In this document: piece by piece, positions 22,901 through 34,334 of the stretch | How the letters are laid out: every line of letters begins with the position of its first letter | How positions within the stretch are numbered: the first letter of the stretch is position 1 | DNA from: Blastomussa wellsi | Lineage: Eukaryota > Cnidaria > Anthozoa > Scleractinia > Plerogyridae | DNA length: 64,000 nucleotides | Direction of reading: 5' to 3' | NCBI GenBank assembly: GCA_947652115.1 | Contig: OX393569.1 | Location: 6,260,008-6,324,007 of the forward strand | Translations under genes and position numbers: made by a program | The notes under the pieces: generated by a model | Told to the model about the DNA's origin: nothing | The model's input: only the letters and a program-made list of their open reading frames with translations | Database searches by the model: none

Positions 22901-23480
22901 AACGAATTGAAAATAACAAAAGAATAGCGATGTAACTAGTGAAAAGATATGTCCGCCTCTGTGCTTTGTTCCCCTAGCAACGACGGCTTTGATAATTTAA
23001 AATTGAGGGTGTAGACGAGTTTTTTTGTCAACGACATAGTAAAGGACAATTGACCTTGTTATCTGCCGCTCTCCGGCCTCCCTTTTACTGATATTATTGC
23101 ATGAAATCCTACGCGTTTCTTCCGATTTAACTCATTCAGTTTTCTCTTGCTCAAAACTACTTTTCACGGATTTTGTTTCGTTTTGCGAATACGTACATTG
23201 TTTGGACTTCTATATAAGAAATAAATTATTATCAATCGCCTTCGTAACAAGTTGTATGATTTCGAATGAAGATTTACGGATAATTTTCGTATTTTACTGC
23301 ATCGCAACCGTGTCGTTTTAACGATATACCACCGGAAACTTGAAAATCGTACCCATGTTCATTTGATAAAATTAATATTCGCTTAAATTAGCCGACTGAC
23401 TTTCAATAAGTGGACTTAGCTTGTTACATGTTATAAATATTGCATTTAAATGAACAAGCAAAACTATGTTAAATACATTT
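19910..23480. other. Gene-free stretch
   Basis: No supported gene. A minus-strand frame at 22584-22919 (111 codons) is the longest, and it has no recognisable domain. CCTAGCAACG near 22971-22980 resembles half of an RFX X-box, but nothing else supports a promoter. Confidence 0.3.
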
Positions 23481-23483
23481 AAT

Positions 23484-24035
23484 ATAAGCACACAAAAACT
23501 AACGAAATAAACCGACGTTTCGGTGTTTTCACGACGCTATTGTAAGACAATAAGACATTACACATTCTGCGAGTAAATATTGGTAGAGGTGTAACAATAG
23601 ATTTACATAAAGAGCGTGAGGCAAATTATAGAAATACTTTTGCGCGAATTGAATCACTTTACACGTTAAGGGTTGGTTTCAATTCCCGGATGAAAAGCAT
23701 TTCGAGCACCAAACAATCAAATTTATTTCAACAGTTTTTAATACGCTGAAACGCCTCAGTCAGTCTTCGGGGACTTCGCTGTGGATCTCTTGGTAATGTT
23801 CATATACCGAAGATGACCTCTGTTTATGACCATCCACACGAGCGTGCAAGTATCCGCGCTTATACCCAACATAGCCTGCATCACACAGGTCACACTGAAA
23901 GCGATAAAACACGCGTTGTTGGTTGGTTATCTGTGGCTTAGCCTCTTGTACTTTGTTATCTTGTTCAAGTTTACGGCTAATGACCGAAACGTCGGTTTAT
24001 TTCGCTAGTTTATGCATGCTTATGCTTAACCAAAT
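23484..24035 (-). mobile_element. Truncated Penelope-like element with inverted hammerhead-like ends
   Basis: Inverted ends flank a decayed endonuclease domain. The left end (AACGAAATAAACCGACGTTTC, then GGTG) is the reverse complement of the right end (ACCGAAACGTCGGTTTATTTC). The right end also carries CTAATGACCGAAACGTC, a shortened hammerhead-like string. Between them, minus-strand text encodes a GIY-YIG endonuclease remnant (separate entry). Penelope-like elements combine RT, GIY-YIG and hammerhead-bearing terminal repeats, so this is the 3' portion of such an element; its RT is missing. Confidence 0.75.
23632..23915 (-). pseudogene. Penelope-like GIY-YIG endonuclease remnant
   Basis: Translating the minus strand from about 23915 gives CDLCDAGYVGYKRGYLHARV then DGHKQRSSSVYEHYQEIHSE, the Cys-containing GYVGYT-like core plus H/R/EH signature of Penelope GIY-YIG domains. 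After a stop near 23765 and a frame disturbance, the C-terminal string NKFDCLVLEMLFIRELKPTL, NV*SDSIRAKVF is still readable, also with in-frame stops. In intact elements this domain nicks target DNA for retrotransposition. The copy is broken by at least three stops and cannot make a full domain. Confidence 0.8.
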
Positions 24036-24039
24036 AGGT

Positions 24040-27000
24040 GTGAAAAACTGTTAAAAGACGGTTTGTTGTTCGTTTTGTAGCCATGCACCCGTCACCCTTT
24101 CGTTTTCAGTTATTATAATGGTCACAATCTAACTTACCTTATTTCGTCCACAATAGGAAACCCAGTTCAGGGATCTGCTAGCGATGTCAGTATAACGTTT
24201 GATGATCACCCGTTTGCCTATACTGCTTATATAAGCGGGGACTGCTTTTAAGCTGGCAGCCTAATACACGTTATGGTGGGATGGAAAACGCCTTGTGTTA
24301 CAGCTGGTATAACGGTGTGTGGGTTCACTCACTTAGATCTTTGTTGATCCGTTGCCATATTGTTTATTGTGTGTGACTACGTTTTTAATAACTGCTTGCA
24401 TCCTTTAAGTATATAGCTTCCGCAGCTCTCGTTCCATCCCTATTTCCCCCTTAAATTAACTGCCGGCTTGCCTTGCTTTTTTTTGTCAGTGTTCATTGCT
24501 TGAACTCTCTACCTGCGCTTATGCCAGCTTGGCAAGAAAAAGCAAAGATTGAATTATTGAGTTTGTTCTGAAGAGAGGAACACCCGAGGTATCCTCCATA
24601 ATGTGACAATCCGCGTTATTAAATTCAGTTGTACCCCCTCACACCGCGCTTTTTTTGATGTTAGCCTTGCATTACGTCTTTCTGTTATGTCGAGCGGCGT
24701 TTCTCTACAGCAGACATAGCATCTTGCTCGTATACTGTTAAGTTTATAAACTTTTTATTTGTGATTTGGTAATTCTGTGAGTAAAACCATGGTGAATATT
24801 CTGTGAACTTTTTAACAATTCTGTCTGGACTTCGACTTGGTTCCTTGTTCTATCTCAGTTCTTACTACTAAGAGGCATTCATTTTCATTGGCTTTTGTGG
24901 GTTGTTTCTTATAGATCTAATGTAATAAACGATCATTTTTTTCCCGAGAAATTCTTAAATTTTCTTGAAAATGCTCGGGGAATAATACTACCGCAAAAGA
25001 CGAAAACTAGGCCAGCTAGCCTGTATTCTACTCTAAATTGTCGTCAGATATTCTCCAAGCCTCTTCCACGGCTTGGTAACATAATTTCAACCCTGTTTAA
25101 GTTTGTCTTCTGCCAGAACTGTTGACACAATTTATTCTAGTGTTGAATATTTATCTTTTCTAGGGCTTCCATAATTTAGGGATATGAATATTGCATTCTG
25201 TGTGGGCTTTCAATGCACGCGGCTTTTGTAATAAAGGATGGATTAGACCTCAGCCCCATCTGATTTTACCCTTCGTGCGTTTTTCAAGCAAATGGGCGAA
25301 GATGTCTTTACCGGTTCAAGCTGATTGTAAAACTATGTAATAACCACATAAAGGGGATATCAAAACAAATAAATCCTACTTTCTCGACTATTAGTCTGGC
25401 GGACAGGCGTATGATATATATGATATCAAAACAACAGATATGTCCAGGATTGACCGCTAATGAGATGCAAGCTCTTCATGACAAGCATCACAAAGTGTCC
25501 TCATTGATAAAAGGTCACCAAAACACACATAATGCTGTCAAATATGAAGTAACATGAAATGAAAAATAACCCAGTAAAATATGAAGTAGTAATTGAACAA
25601 TACCTGCGTTCAATCCTCAACATAAGTGGAAGGATGTCTGACAAGGATAAATAGAGTAGAACGTACGAGGTACTTATTTTTTAGTGCGATGGCTTACTAT
25701 CGGATATTTTTATTCTCTAAACGGCGAGAAAGAGTGAAGCAAAGTGATGAGATATAGCAGTTTTGGGGTAGGCAATTCCTCACTCCTCCCCAAACGGTTT
25801 TTTGCAACTGCGAGCCATTGCCTGAGACGAAACCGAGTCACTGAGTTCAAGAAAACTACTGCCTTTGCATTGACCATGAATTGTGGCCAAAATCTAACTC
25901 TCAAGTGGAAAGTTTCGAGCCTGGTCAGATAAAATGTTTCGTCATTGCGCCACTGAACCGTTATCTATCATTTTAGTTTTTTTCTGTCTGACAACTTTCA
26001 GTTAAAGTTCTATGGCAATTTGCTGGTCAGCTGCCAGGAGAGCCCATGACAACCTCCTCGAGATCCATTTAGATAATCAATAGGCTCACGACACGAAACA
26101 CATTCACAGAATAACAAAGCACTTACAATCAAATACAAACGTCGTCTCAAGGTGATGCCTCTTCATCATTGTATCTTCTCCGATGCAAGTATGATGTAAA
26201 ACGCTTGTTTTGTAAAAAAAAATGTTTTGGTCACCAAAGCTGACTTGAGGAGAAGGGTTTTGATAGTCCAAACAATCTAAATCTTCCTGCGTGGAGAATT
26301 GCGCAATCTCTTTTTTGCGACAATCTATTTTTGGTGTCTTTTCTTCTGTTTGCTTAATTTGTTAACTTGTTTTACCTCAGTATATACTTCGTCTACACAA
26401 ACAAGAAGTTGGAGCATAATTTTCTTGAGAATTAATTTTTGTTAACACTCGCGAAAAAGACTATTCAAACCGTGATCAATGCTAATTATACAAATTAATT
26501 AAAATCCCCGTCAATGGGAAAAATTATCATAGACACTCACGAAAAGAGGACATATACGAGACGATTTTTTTTAAATTATGGTCGTATAAGATGGCGTGCT
26601 CGACGATTTTTAGCCCAACATGTTGCAGATTTTTTAATTGCTTTCAATAGCTTGCAACGTATGTTCTTCGTTATAGGAATTTCAATGTAACGTTGCGTTT
26701 AAAATAGACTAGTGTAACTTACGTTGCGCAAAAGTCTCGCGTTAAAATTACGTCTCGTGAAACATTAAAAGCTTTGTTAAAAATCGTCCCGTCTAACATC
26801 ACTTTTTATACCCAGGGAGCGAGGCTTGACCATATATCCTCAAAGGATTCGCGTCGCGATTAAGATCGAGCCATTTTCTCCGATGCGCAACATTACTTTA
26901 TAAAAATATGACAAGAATTAAGTAAAAGAACACCGAAATAAGTATGACTATTATTGAGGAATATTAAGACGGTTGCATATAAGCGACAAACTTGAAAAAT

Positions 27001-27530
27001 GGTCAATTTTATCAGGATAAGCCATTTGTTGCGTAGTTGTCTCCACTATCGAGCTTTTCCAGATTGGGCAACGGTCTGGCTAAACAGTGCTTTCATCAGT
27101 TAGCGTTAAGTTTTACAATGATATTTGCATTTCTTATTTTTTTTGCGTGAGTTTAAAATGTTCACAAATTCGAATTCCTAAAAAGCATACGTCTAAAACT
27201 ACGTGCGCTGCATGCTGAATGAAGGTTTCTCGAAAAGAAGCGTTTCGAAAATCGCTGAGAATTGGTACTGGAGTTATGGATTTAATAGTGATACAACTGA
27301 GATTAGGAAAATATAATTCAATGCACATTAAACACTGTGGAAAAGCAAGAGCGAGGTAATAGTCAAAACACTTGGATTGTACTTGCGCTAACATTTCTTA
27401 GTGTTGCGCAATATGCTTGAGTCGGAAAAACACTGCTGAAGGGTCCGTTATGTTAATTTGCCGCCGTCAAAATAAACACAAAGACAGAAGGTTTTAATTT
27501 CAAAACGTAACGCTCATTATAAATCTTTTT
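24040..27530. other. Gene-free stretch
   Basis: No supported gene. Around 26570-26790 recurring CGACGATTTTT/AAAAATCGTC words suggest the ends of a decayed palindromic element, but the boundaries are not clear enough to call. Confidence 0.3.
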
Positions 27531-27536
27531 AATATA

Positions 27537-27731
27537 AGTTGGTTTTATCAACTGGGTTGATAATGTCAATTGGCCACCCTAAAGAGATTCAAGAGCTGAC
27601 GTTTCGAGCGTTAGCCCTTCGTCGGAGCGAATCCGACTAATCCGACTAATAAGGGCTAACGCTCGAAACGTCAGCTCTTGAATCTCTTTACGGTGGCCAA
27701 TTGACATTATCAACCCAGTTGATAAAACCAA
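27537..27731. repeat. Head-to-head palindrome of hammerhead-like Penelope termini
   Basis: Left arm: AAGTTGGTTTTATCAACTGG, GTTGATAATGTCAATTGGCC, then GAGCTGACGTTTCGAGCGTT and AGCCCTTCGTCGGAGC. The right arm is its reverse complement, ending CCAGTTGATAAAACCAACTT. The arms are about 85 bp and nearly identical. The centre holds a short direct repeat AATCCGACT / AATCCGACT. Each arm carries the same GAAACGTCAGC hammerhead-like core as 12.9 and 14.9 kb. The text after it (ACCGACGCAGCACCACAG) may be element-internal sequence. Confidence 0.75.
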
Positions 27732-27746
27732 CTTATATTGCTATAC

Positions 27747-27791
<45 letters not shown>

Positions 27792-27799
27792 CTATAAAT

Positions 27800-28560
27800 C
27801 TTTTTAGTTTTTCTTGTATAAAATCGATTAATAGAATGGTAGAAATTTTAGGTACCATAGAGTGGGAGAATGAGTAGATTTCAAAGTTTTCTGTGCTATA
27901 TTCTAAACATTAAACAAAGGGAAGAAACATGAAACGGCGCACGATTAGCAACGGCATTATTGATAAAGGAACATTTTAATTGAGCTTTATAAATTTAGAC
28001 ACTGAATTTCCATATGCAAAGCATTGTGCAGCTTTTCACGAAGATCGACATCGTCGAATAATATCAGGTTTACATTTTAGTCAGTCGAATCAGCACGTTT
28101 TGATGTAGGCGGCTTAACCCCAGCGAAATTTCACTTATGATAGGTAAAACGTATATCACTTTCACCCACAATGTGTACTGACGTATTAAAACCTGAAAAA
28201 AAAAAAACATTTGCATCACGTTTTGAACAGGCTGCCGCTTTCAATTCGAATTGATATGCGTGTGTTCATTGACAATTGCAGCTCATCAATATGCAGTATT
28301 TGTGTGCTTTTAAACATGAAAGAATTCAGATTAGGATGCGTGGCCAGACTTTTTCCTTTCTGGTGCGTCAGTCGCGACCCGGGCCTTGGACACAATGAAT
28401 AGAAATAGCTGAGTTACTTCAGTGTTATTTCATCCTTATGACGGATTGGTTGAGAGAGCAATACGTCAGATGTACGTATCTGTCTTCAAATGATAATCTA
28501 TCTTTGCTCATCATTGTGTGACGTGACCGCCTTTAAACGTTTTATTGATGGGAAGCTCAC
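27800..28560. other. Gene-free stretch
   Basis: No supported gene or repeat seen. Confidence 0.25.
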
Positions 28561-28564
28561 CATA

Positions 28565-28690
28565 GGCGTACGAGCAATTTTTTTCCGGGCGGGGGAACCC
28601 AAGTTGCCTTGTCCAGATTTCTCCCGATGCCTAAAAAAACCGATTTGCCCCAAATTTTGGGGATGAGGGCTGCCGCTCCCCTCCCCCGCC
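28565..28690 (-). repeat. GC-rich dispersed repeat, copy 2
   Basis: On the minus strand it shares AAATTTGGGGCAAAT-like and GACAAGGCAACTTGGG blocks with 19779-19905. GGCGTACG at its edge matches GCGTACAG there. Confidence 0.5.
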
Positions 28691-28699
28691 TACATTTAA

Positions 28700-28805
28700 C
28701 AATTAGATTATGATCTCGAGTATTCTATGAGGTGATAGTTGATGAGGCCCGCAAAGGCCGAATCAACTATTACCTCACAGAAATCGAGAGCGAATAATCT
28801 AATTG
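28700..28805. mobile_element. Palindromic MITE, CAATTAGATTAT family
   Basis: The left arm CAATTAGATTATGATCTCGA, TGAGGTGATAGTTGAT is mirrored on the right by ATCAACTATTACCTCA, ATCGAGAGCGAATAATCTAA and TTG. The total of 106 bp can fold almost completely into a hairpin. Confidence 0.75.
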
Positions 28806-28992
28806 ATTTAGTAAAAATCATAATAAACGAATCGTGTGTCGGTGAAAAAGTTCTAAATCTTCCTTCAAAACGTCGCTGAAGAGCGAAGACATTGCCATCT
28901 TGAAGACGACCTTCAACCACTGCACTCAATGGCTGATTGTGTGCATTAGTATACTAGTAGATTTTTCAGTACTAAAAACTATTATTTAGATG

Positions 28993-29055
28993 TTACTTCA
29001 TTTTAAGGGTAAATTTTGTTCGTCGTAAAAATATCGTGACGGAGCTCCTTTAAAA
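28993..29055 (+). repeat. Right-end fragment of the 9.3-kb TTAA MITE
   Basis: CATTTTAAGGGTAA followed by AATATCGTGACGGAGCTCC and TTTAA matches the last ~65 bp of the element at 9295-9508. Confidence 0.6.
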
Positions 29056-29201
29056 TCCCAAAATCTAAACTGTTAGTCCTACAAAACGTCTCATTTGGCC
29101 TGATCGCAATGCTAGATGTTTATTTACTATTTCTCGTATTTGTAATTCAGGAATGCGCATCTTGATAATAAACATGTAAAGATGCGCACTAGAAATTGAG
29201 A

Positions 29202-29202
29202 A

Positions 29203-29249
<47 letters not shown>

Positions 29250-29287
29250 CATTATTATTATTAGTAGTATTATTATTATTATTATTA
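29202..29287 (+). repeat. (ATT)n microsatellite
   Basis: About 85 bp of ATT trinucleotide with a few interruptions. The minus-strand poly-Asn open frame here is an artefact of the repeat. Confidence 0.95.
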
Positions 29288-29675
29288 GACATGATAATGT
29301 TATCGATTTGATGATTATTATTGTTATTATTAAATGTTTTTTTATATATTATATATATGCCGTTTATTTTGAGATTGTAAATAGTATTGTGAATTAATTA
29401 TTATAGATATCGAGTGCACGATATACTAAAGGTGGGAAAAGTTACCTTCAAACGTGAGAAAATATAGGAATGATCATTCATAAAAGTGTAAAAAAGGCAC
29501 AAACAAATTTTAAAACAAAAAATTGGATTACGTAACGCGACCATGAAAAGTCTGGGTGCGTTTGCAAGAGAAGTCTTTTATGAAAACGTTTGTCATCCTT
29601 GAAGATAGATTGGTTTTCACTTGGATGTCGAAAGTAACTATCGAATTGCTTTAGTTTTGCATTACTATACGGTCA

Positions 29676-29880
29676 GTGATTGGTTTAAAAATTTCGCGCC
29701 ACTTTTTCAACCAATCAGGAGTAAAACCAAAACCAATCGAGACTCGCGCGTGCACGTTTTCCCGCGCTTTGTGTCGGCTGTGCGTAATTACTTCGAGTTT
29801 TGATTGGGTCAGTGGACTGTCTGTGTCCTTTGTGATTGGCCAAAGTAATTACTTTGGTTTTAGTTTGTACGTGTGTAACT
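29676..29880 (+). repeat. Dispersed CCAAT-rich repeat, copy 2
   Basis: Second copy, in opposite orientation, of the repeat at 4935-5095. It contains several ATTGG/CCAAT boxes, GTTTTCCCGCGC and TGTGATTGGCC. Confidence 0.65.
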
Positions 29881-29919
29881 TGCTCTTTTGTTGTCATGGG
29901 TCTTTGTTTTCTTAAGTCA

Positions 29920-30590
29920 ACTCGAACGGGTAATTGTTATGTCATTTTCAACGGTGAATAAATTCGTTCAGTTATAACTAAAAGTTTGAAACTTTTTGAA
30001 TTTACTAAAGGGCTGTTGTTTGTCCACTGAATGCACCTTTTTGGTCTGATTCTGTCTTGCTTGCATTTTGATAAAAAATACCGTTCAAAGGAACGTATAC
30101 AGCAATGGAAATGGCAAAATATCACACGAAAATCGTTTTCATGAATATCACACGGGTGGATGTTGTAAAGTTCATTTGATAGCAATGAGCAAGCTTACGA
30201 AAAGCTAACGAAATTATAATTGAACAATGAAAATTTAAGTGAGCTTCGCGAAAACTAAATAGTGAAATTGTTAAGTACTTCGTAACTTGAAATATATAAT
30301 AGATGGTAAATTTTAATTTCAGCTCGGTGAATAACTGATAATAAACGACGAGCGTGGGACAAAAATCTATTTATTACTCAGAATACTGCTACCTTCAAAG
30401 TTCTGCTAACTGAACACTGTTTAACTCAACAAGTATTTACCATCATCATTCTGGGTGACTTTAGTCTGCCCGACATAACTTGGTTTGATAGATCTGGCTA
30501 CACAAACGCCCTTATCAAGCGAGGAACATGCAGAACTTGGCTGAAGGATCAATTTTGCATGTTCTATCTCGCCAATCGAACATCCTGGGT
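29920..30590. other. Gene-free stretch
   Basis: No supported gene or repeat seen. Confidence 0.25.
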
Positions 30591-30593
30591 ATG

Positions 30594-30722
30594 ATAGCGG
30601 AGCTCCGGCAGAGGGGAGCTCCATACCCATTGAAATAGGAGACCCAAGCACGCAAACAAAGTATAAACAGGAGAACTACTATGCCTTTCACTTTTTATGG
30701 TCAAAATGGCAAGCGACACGAC
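30594..30722 (+). repeat. GCGGAGCTCCGGC dispersed repeat, copy 1
   Basis: GCGGAGCTCCGGC, CCATACC, GAAATAGGA, ACCCAAGCA, ACAGGAGAACTA, TATGCCTTTCA and ATGGTCAAAATGGCAAGCG all recur in the same order at 63868-64000. The second copy continues into GCTGACCAGGTA, a string also seen at 31716-31731. Confidence 0.75.
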
Positions 30723-30729
30723 TCGCGAA

Positions 30730-31870
30730 CAAATTAAGTACGTACGTACGAGCGACGTCGCCCCAAATATCAATATGGCGGCCATAGTCCAGAGAGTTGG
30801 ACGAAGTTAATATTTTAAAAGGTTACCATAAGCTTAATACATCTTTGTCGTCATTGTCAATTATTATCAATATACGCGGTACAATTTAAATCCGGCCTCG
30901 TCAAAACAGGCGCTATGCGAGCCGCAAATGACGCTTTTGCATTAACGGCCCTGAAGCTGATTGGTTCACGCTCCATCATCCGATGAATTTAAACCAATCA
31001 GATTACGTTCAGACGGTTTGACGGGAAAACCATCGAGGTGCGTACGAACGAACAGCAAGCTTTGAAGTTTAATCTCACTCTAAACGAATACTTTTAAGAG
31101 AGAAAAAGCAGTCTACTTGTTATAAATGGGAAAAATGCAGACAAATAAGCACAATCCTGAAGAATCTAAGAAAGCAAGTTCTTGTCGTCTTTTTGAGAAG
31201 CGATTCCTACGGTCGAGCAAAATTAGCTCGGCCGAAGTACTGTAGGAATTTTACACCGACGATCAACTGGTAAATGTAAAGTCGTTAAATATCATGATTA
31301 TCCATGAGTTCTTAACTCATTGGCGATTATTTTCAGAGACATCTTAGCTATATCCGCAAAGTTCTACACCTGTTCAAAACATATCGGTCCGGCTTTTACA
31401 GTTGTAACATTTTCAGCGAGAAGTAAGTTCTTACTTGTAATATATTCTTCAAAACATTATTAAATAGGTTAGTTATCGGGATGTTAGTTGGCCTTGTATA
31501 TTGATAATAATGATAATAAACTGACTTTTATCGGGAATATTGTTTTATTTGAGCCAACACCAAATTTGACAATGTGATGAAGAAATTCGTGGTCGATTGC
31601 AGGACGTACCACAACAAGCTCACGTCTACTTGTTAAATTGACAACTGTCAAAAGAAGGTATCCGCTGACCAATATCACATGATTAGAACTCATCGAAGTC
31701 ACGTGTTTTTTAAGCTGACCGCTGACCAGGTATTGGCTTTTCATTGATCGCGGGTTCAGTCCAATTTTTTTGTTCCTGAAAATCTGGCGGGTTTAGGCTT
31801 GGCTGAATCTATATCACTGCGCCAAATGAAAAATATTCTAGAGTATTCTAGCCTCGAATATGTCAATGTG
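30730..31870. other. Gene-free stretch
   Basis: No supported gene. ACCGCTGACCAGGTA near 31717-31731 matches the text at the very end of the window (63985-64000) and may be the end of the same repeat family. Confidence 0.3.
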
Positions 31871-31875
31871 ATGCC

Positions 31876-32030
31876 ATAGAATCCTAGAGAATTCAAGGAG
31901 TACGCAATACGTGAAGTACACCTGGAGTATTTAAGAGTATTCGATTTGAATACGTGAAGTGCCCCTGGTGTATTCACGAGTATTCAATATTGAATACGTG
32001 ATACACACCCGGAGTGCTCAATTTGAATAT
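31876..32030 (+). repeat. Degenerate ~43-bp minisatellite
   Basis: At least three head-to-tail units built on GTATTCACGAGTATTCAAT, TTGAATACGTGAAGT and a CCCCTGG/CACCCGGA junction. Unit boundaries fall near 31876, 31925, 31968 and 32012. The units differ by substitutions and small indels. The following ~100 bp still contain GAATACGT/GTATTCG words, so the array may extend further. Confidence 0.7.
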
Positions 32031-32319
32031 GGAAAAACAGGCCGGGTTCTAATAGGATATCCCAGATGTATTTCGAATCAGGCTAGAATACGTCGGAAAT
32101 TTTCAGTATACGAGGCGTGTGCCGAGTCGTATTCGAGCGAATTCTGGCCCGAATATTTGGCTTTTCGCGCAGTGCATATTAACAACAAATAATCTTGAAA
32201 TTATAACTTCTATTCAAGCTGGATTTTCATAATTGAAGTTGGAATGTCATCTGACCCCTGATTTCCCTTTTTGCACTTGATGTTATCACCTTGAATAGAC
32301 TCAAAAACGCTTCAAAAGA

Positions 32320-34262
32320 CTATGAATGAAATCACAAAGAAAAGATCACGCGACGTGAATAAACCCCCATGGATCACACGTGAGCTTGCGATTCTAAGGT
32401 TATTCGTAAAAAAACTCTTTGGATAAAGCTGAAGAAAGGGTCAAACGCTGTTAAATTTTAGACATTTTGCAAGATGAGAGAGCAGTTTGAAATGTGGAGG
32501 CGGCCCAAGGCCGCCGAAGCGAAGTTCCCCGTGCCGCGAGAAAACCTCTGGTACCCAGGGTAAATGTGGGGCAGCTCAGCGAAAATAAAATATATTACAA
32601 GCATCGCTATAATGAGGCGCATCATAACTCCAACAAAAATAAACCTAACCCCGACAAACTGATGAAATATGGCAGTTTCTTTCAGTTAGTGCGTATATAT
32701 ATGGTGACCATAATGACTGTGTTATTGTAGCTGATTGCTTTATTTCTTTGTTACCTGTGGCGACGCTGATTTCCGTTTCGTAAACAGTCTGTGCCATTTC
32801 TAACGGTCAATGCCTTAATTGGTAACCAAGCTTTTCGGAATGGACGATGCTATATCTGCTCTTGTTTAGGCCTGCACTTAGGTCGAAACTGGTTATAATT
32901 TGGTGATTTTCTAATATGACACTCTCCAATTGCTTTATTGCTCACTTTCACACTGGTTTTGCTTACGGTTAGTTTTTATTTGTTGACTAGGGTAATTGAG
33001 GGGATTTGGCGGATCAGCCTGTTAGTGCATTGGTACTGTAGTAGTGATATAGGGATGTCGGCATGTCAGAGGTTAATCCGGGTTCGATTCTGGTCAATGA
33101 CGTACAATTCTCTGATAAACTACTACACATTGTCTTAAAGGAATGTGTTAATGTCTGGCTTGCAAAATGGTCTCCATCCTACCCAGTGGAAATGTGTTAA
33201 TTTGGCTCCCGTTCACAAGAAAAATGATGAAGATCAAGTTAGTAATTATCGACCCATTTAGCTTTTACCTGTGGTATCCAAAATCCAGGAACACTGTCAC
33301 AGCACGAAAATGGAGATTTACGTAACCACCTTCTGTAAGTTGGTTAACCAACTTTACGCTATGAATTAAAGCTTGTCAAAGTTACTTTAATGTTTAAATG
33401 CATTTACTCAAGCTTTAAGTGTAAAGCTGGCATAAAGAACAGCTTTGAAAACTGAAAGGGAGCGTAAAGCAACTTAAAACAGAAGATTACGCCAGCTTTA
33501 AGTTGGCTTTACACCGCAGTAAAGTTATCTTTTCATGCTGTGTGTGAGGCGTCTGGTCTCTTACCTTTCATTAGGGATTCTTTTTATTCGCGTCAACATG
33601 GTTTTCAACCTAGCAAATCTTGTTCATCACAGCTCCCAAGTTATTCATGAGATTGGTCCAGACCTAGATAAAGGTTCTCGAAACAGCTATCATGGAACCA
33701 CTATCAAAATATTTCAAGAGCTATCTGTTTGACCGCCTTCAGAATGTTACCATCTATGAAATTTGCTCACTTTGGAAAGAAGTTAAATCAGGCGTACCGA
33801 AAGGGTTACTTTCTTGGTCCAACGCTCTTTCTCATATATGCTGAAGGAAATTTTTATGTTATAATTTCCATATTATTGTGCCAAATGCCCCCAAATACAC
33901 GAATAAATTTGATAGAAAGGTCCCACAGAACAAGATAGAACAGGTATTTTTGGGGAAGTGGATTGCAATCTATCATAATTGATTTCTGGACAGGATGTCC
34001 GGAAATGGACATGACGTCCCGGCCAGAAATCTTGATGAAATTCTGGTGAAATTTTTAGTCTTTTAGTCTTTTCATCACTTTTAGCAGTTTTCTCCTTCTA
34101 TTGCAAGACGATAAAGCACGATTACAGCAAGCTACAGGCCATACTTATTAAAATATGATATATCGGGCGTGACAGTGTCCCTCAACGTCATGCATAGAGT
34201 TACAGCCGAAACTAAACTGGCAGTGTTTGCGGACGATTCTGAGTGTCACAAATCTATTTAAT
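32320..34262 (+). pseudogene. Degenerate LINE (non-LTR) reverse transcriptase
   Basis: Reverse-transcriptase motifs of a jockey/CR1-like LINE appear in order on the plus strand, across several frames and with stops. RSRDVNKPPWITREL (near 32350-32392) is the region just before RT. LQNGLHPTQWKCVNLAPVHK then NDEDQVSNYRPI*LLPVVSK (33160-33286) matches the W-K-x-A-x-V-P-V-x-K-K ... NYRPISLLPVVSK block. RQHGFQPSKSCSSQL (near 33590), QVIHEIGPDLDKGS (near 33640), KYFKSYLFDRLQN with WKEVKSGVPKG (33707-33808), LGPTLFLIYA (33812-33842) and LAVFADDSECHKSI (34218-34259) follow. The catalytic FADD is present. Foreign sequence interrupts it at about 32490-32570 and 33310-33536. It cannot be functional. Confidence 0.8.
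33310..33536. mobile_element. Probable small insertion splitting the LINE
   Basis: Sits between the YRPI-VVSK block and the QHGF block of the LINE, where intact relatives have only about 20 codons. It contains the palindrome TAAGTTGGTTAACCAACTTTA-like text, and repeated GTAAAG/CTTTAC and AGCTTTAAG/CTTAAA words in both orientations. No coding capacity. Confidence 0.45.
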
Positions 34263-34334
34263 TGCTTTGATATCGTTCAGGAACATTTAAATAGCTTACT
34301 AGTGCGGTGGGATTAAATTTGGAAATGCAGTTGC

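Noticed and set aside
22584..22919. 111-codon minus-strand open frame
   Set aside because: No known motif, no clear splice or promoter context; likely a chance frame.
29065..29292. Poly-Asn protein on the minus strand
   Set aside because: Translation of the ATT microsatellite.
33076..33100. B-box-like GGGTTCGATTC
   Set aside because: No A box at the right spacing and no tRNA fold; probably chance within decayed LINE sequence.
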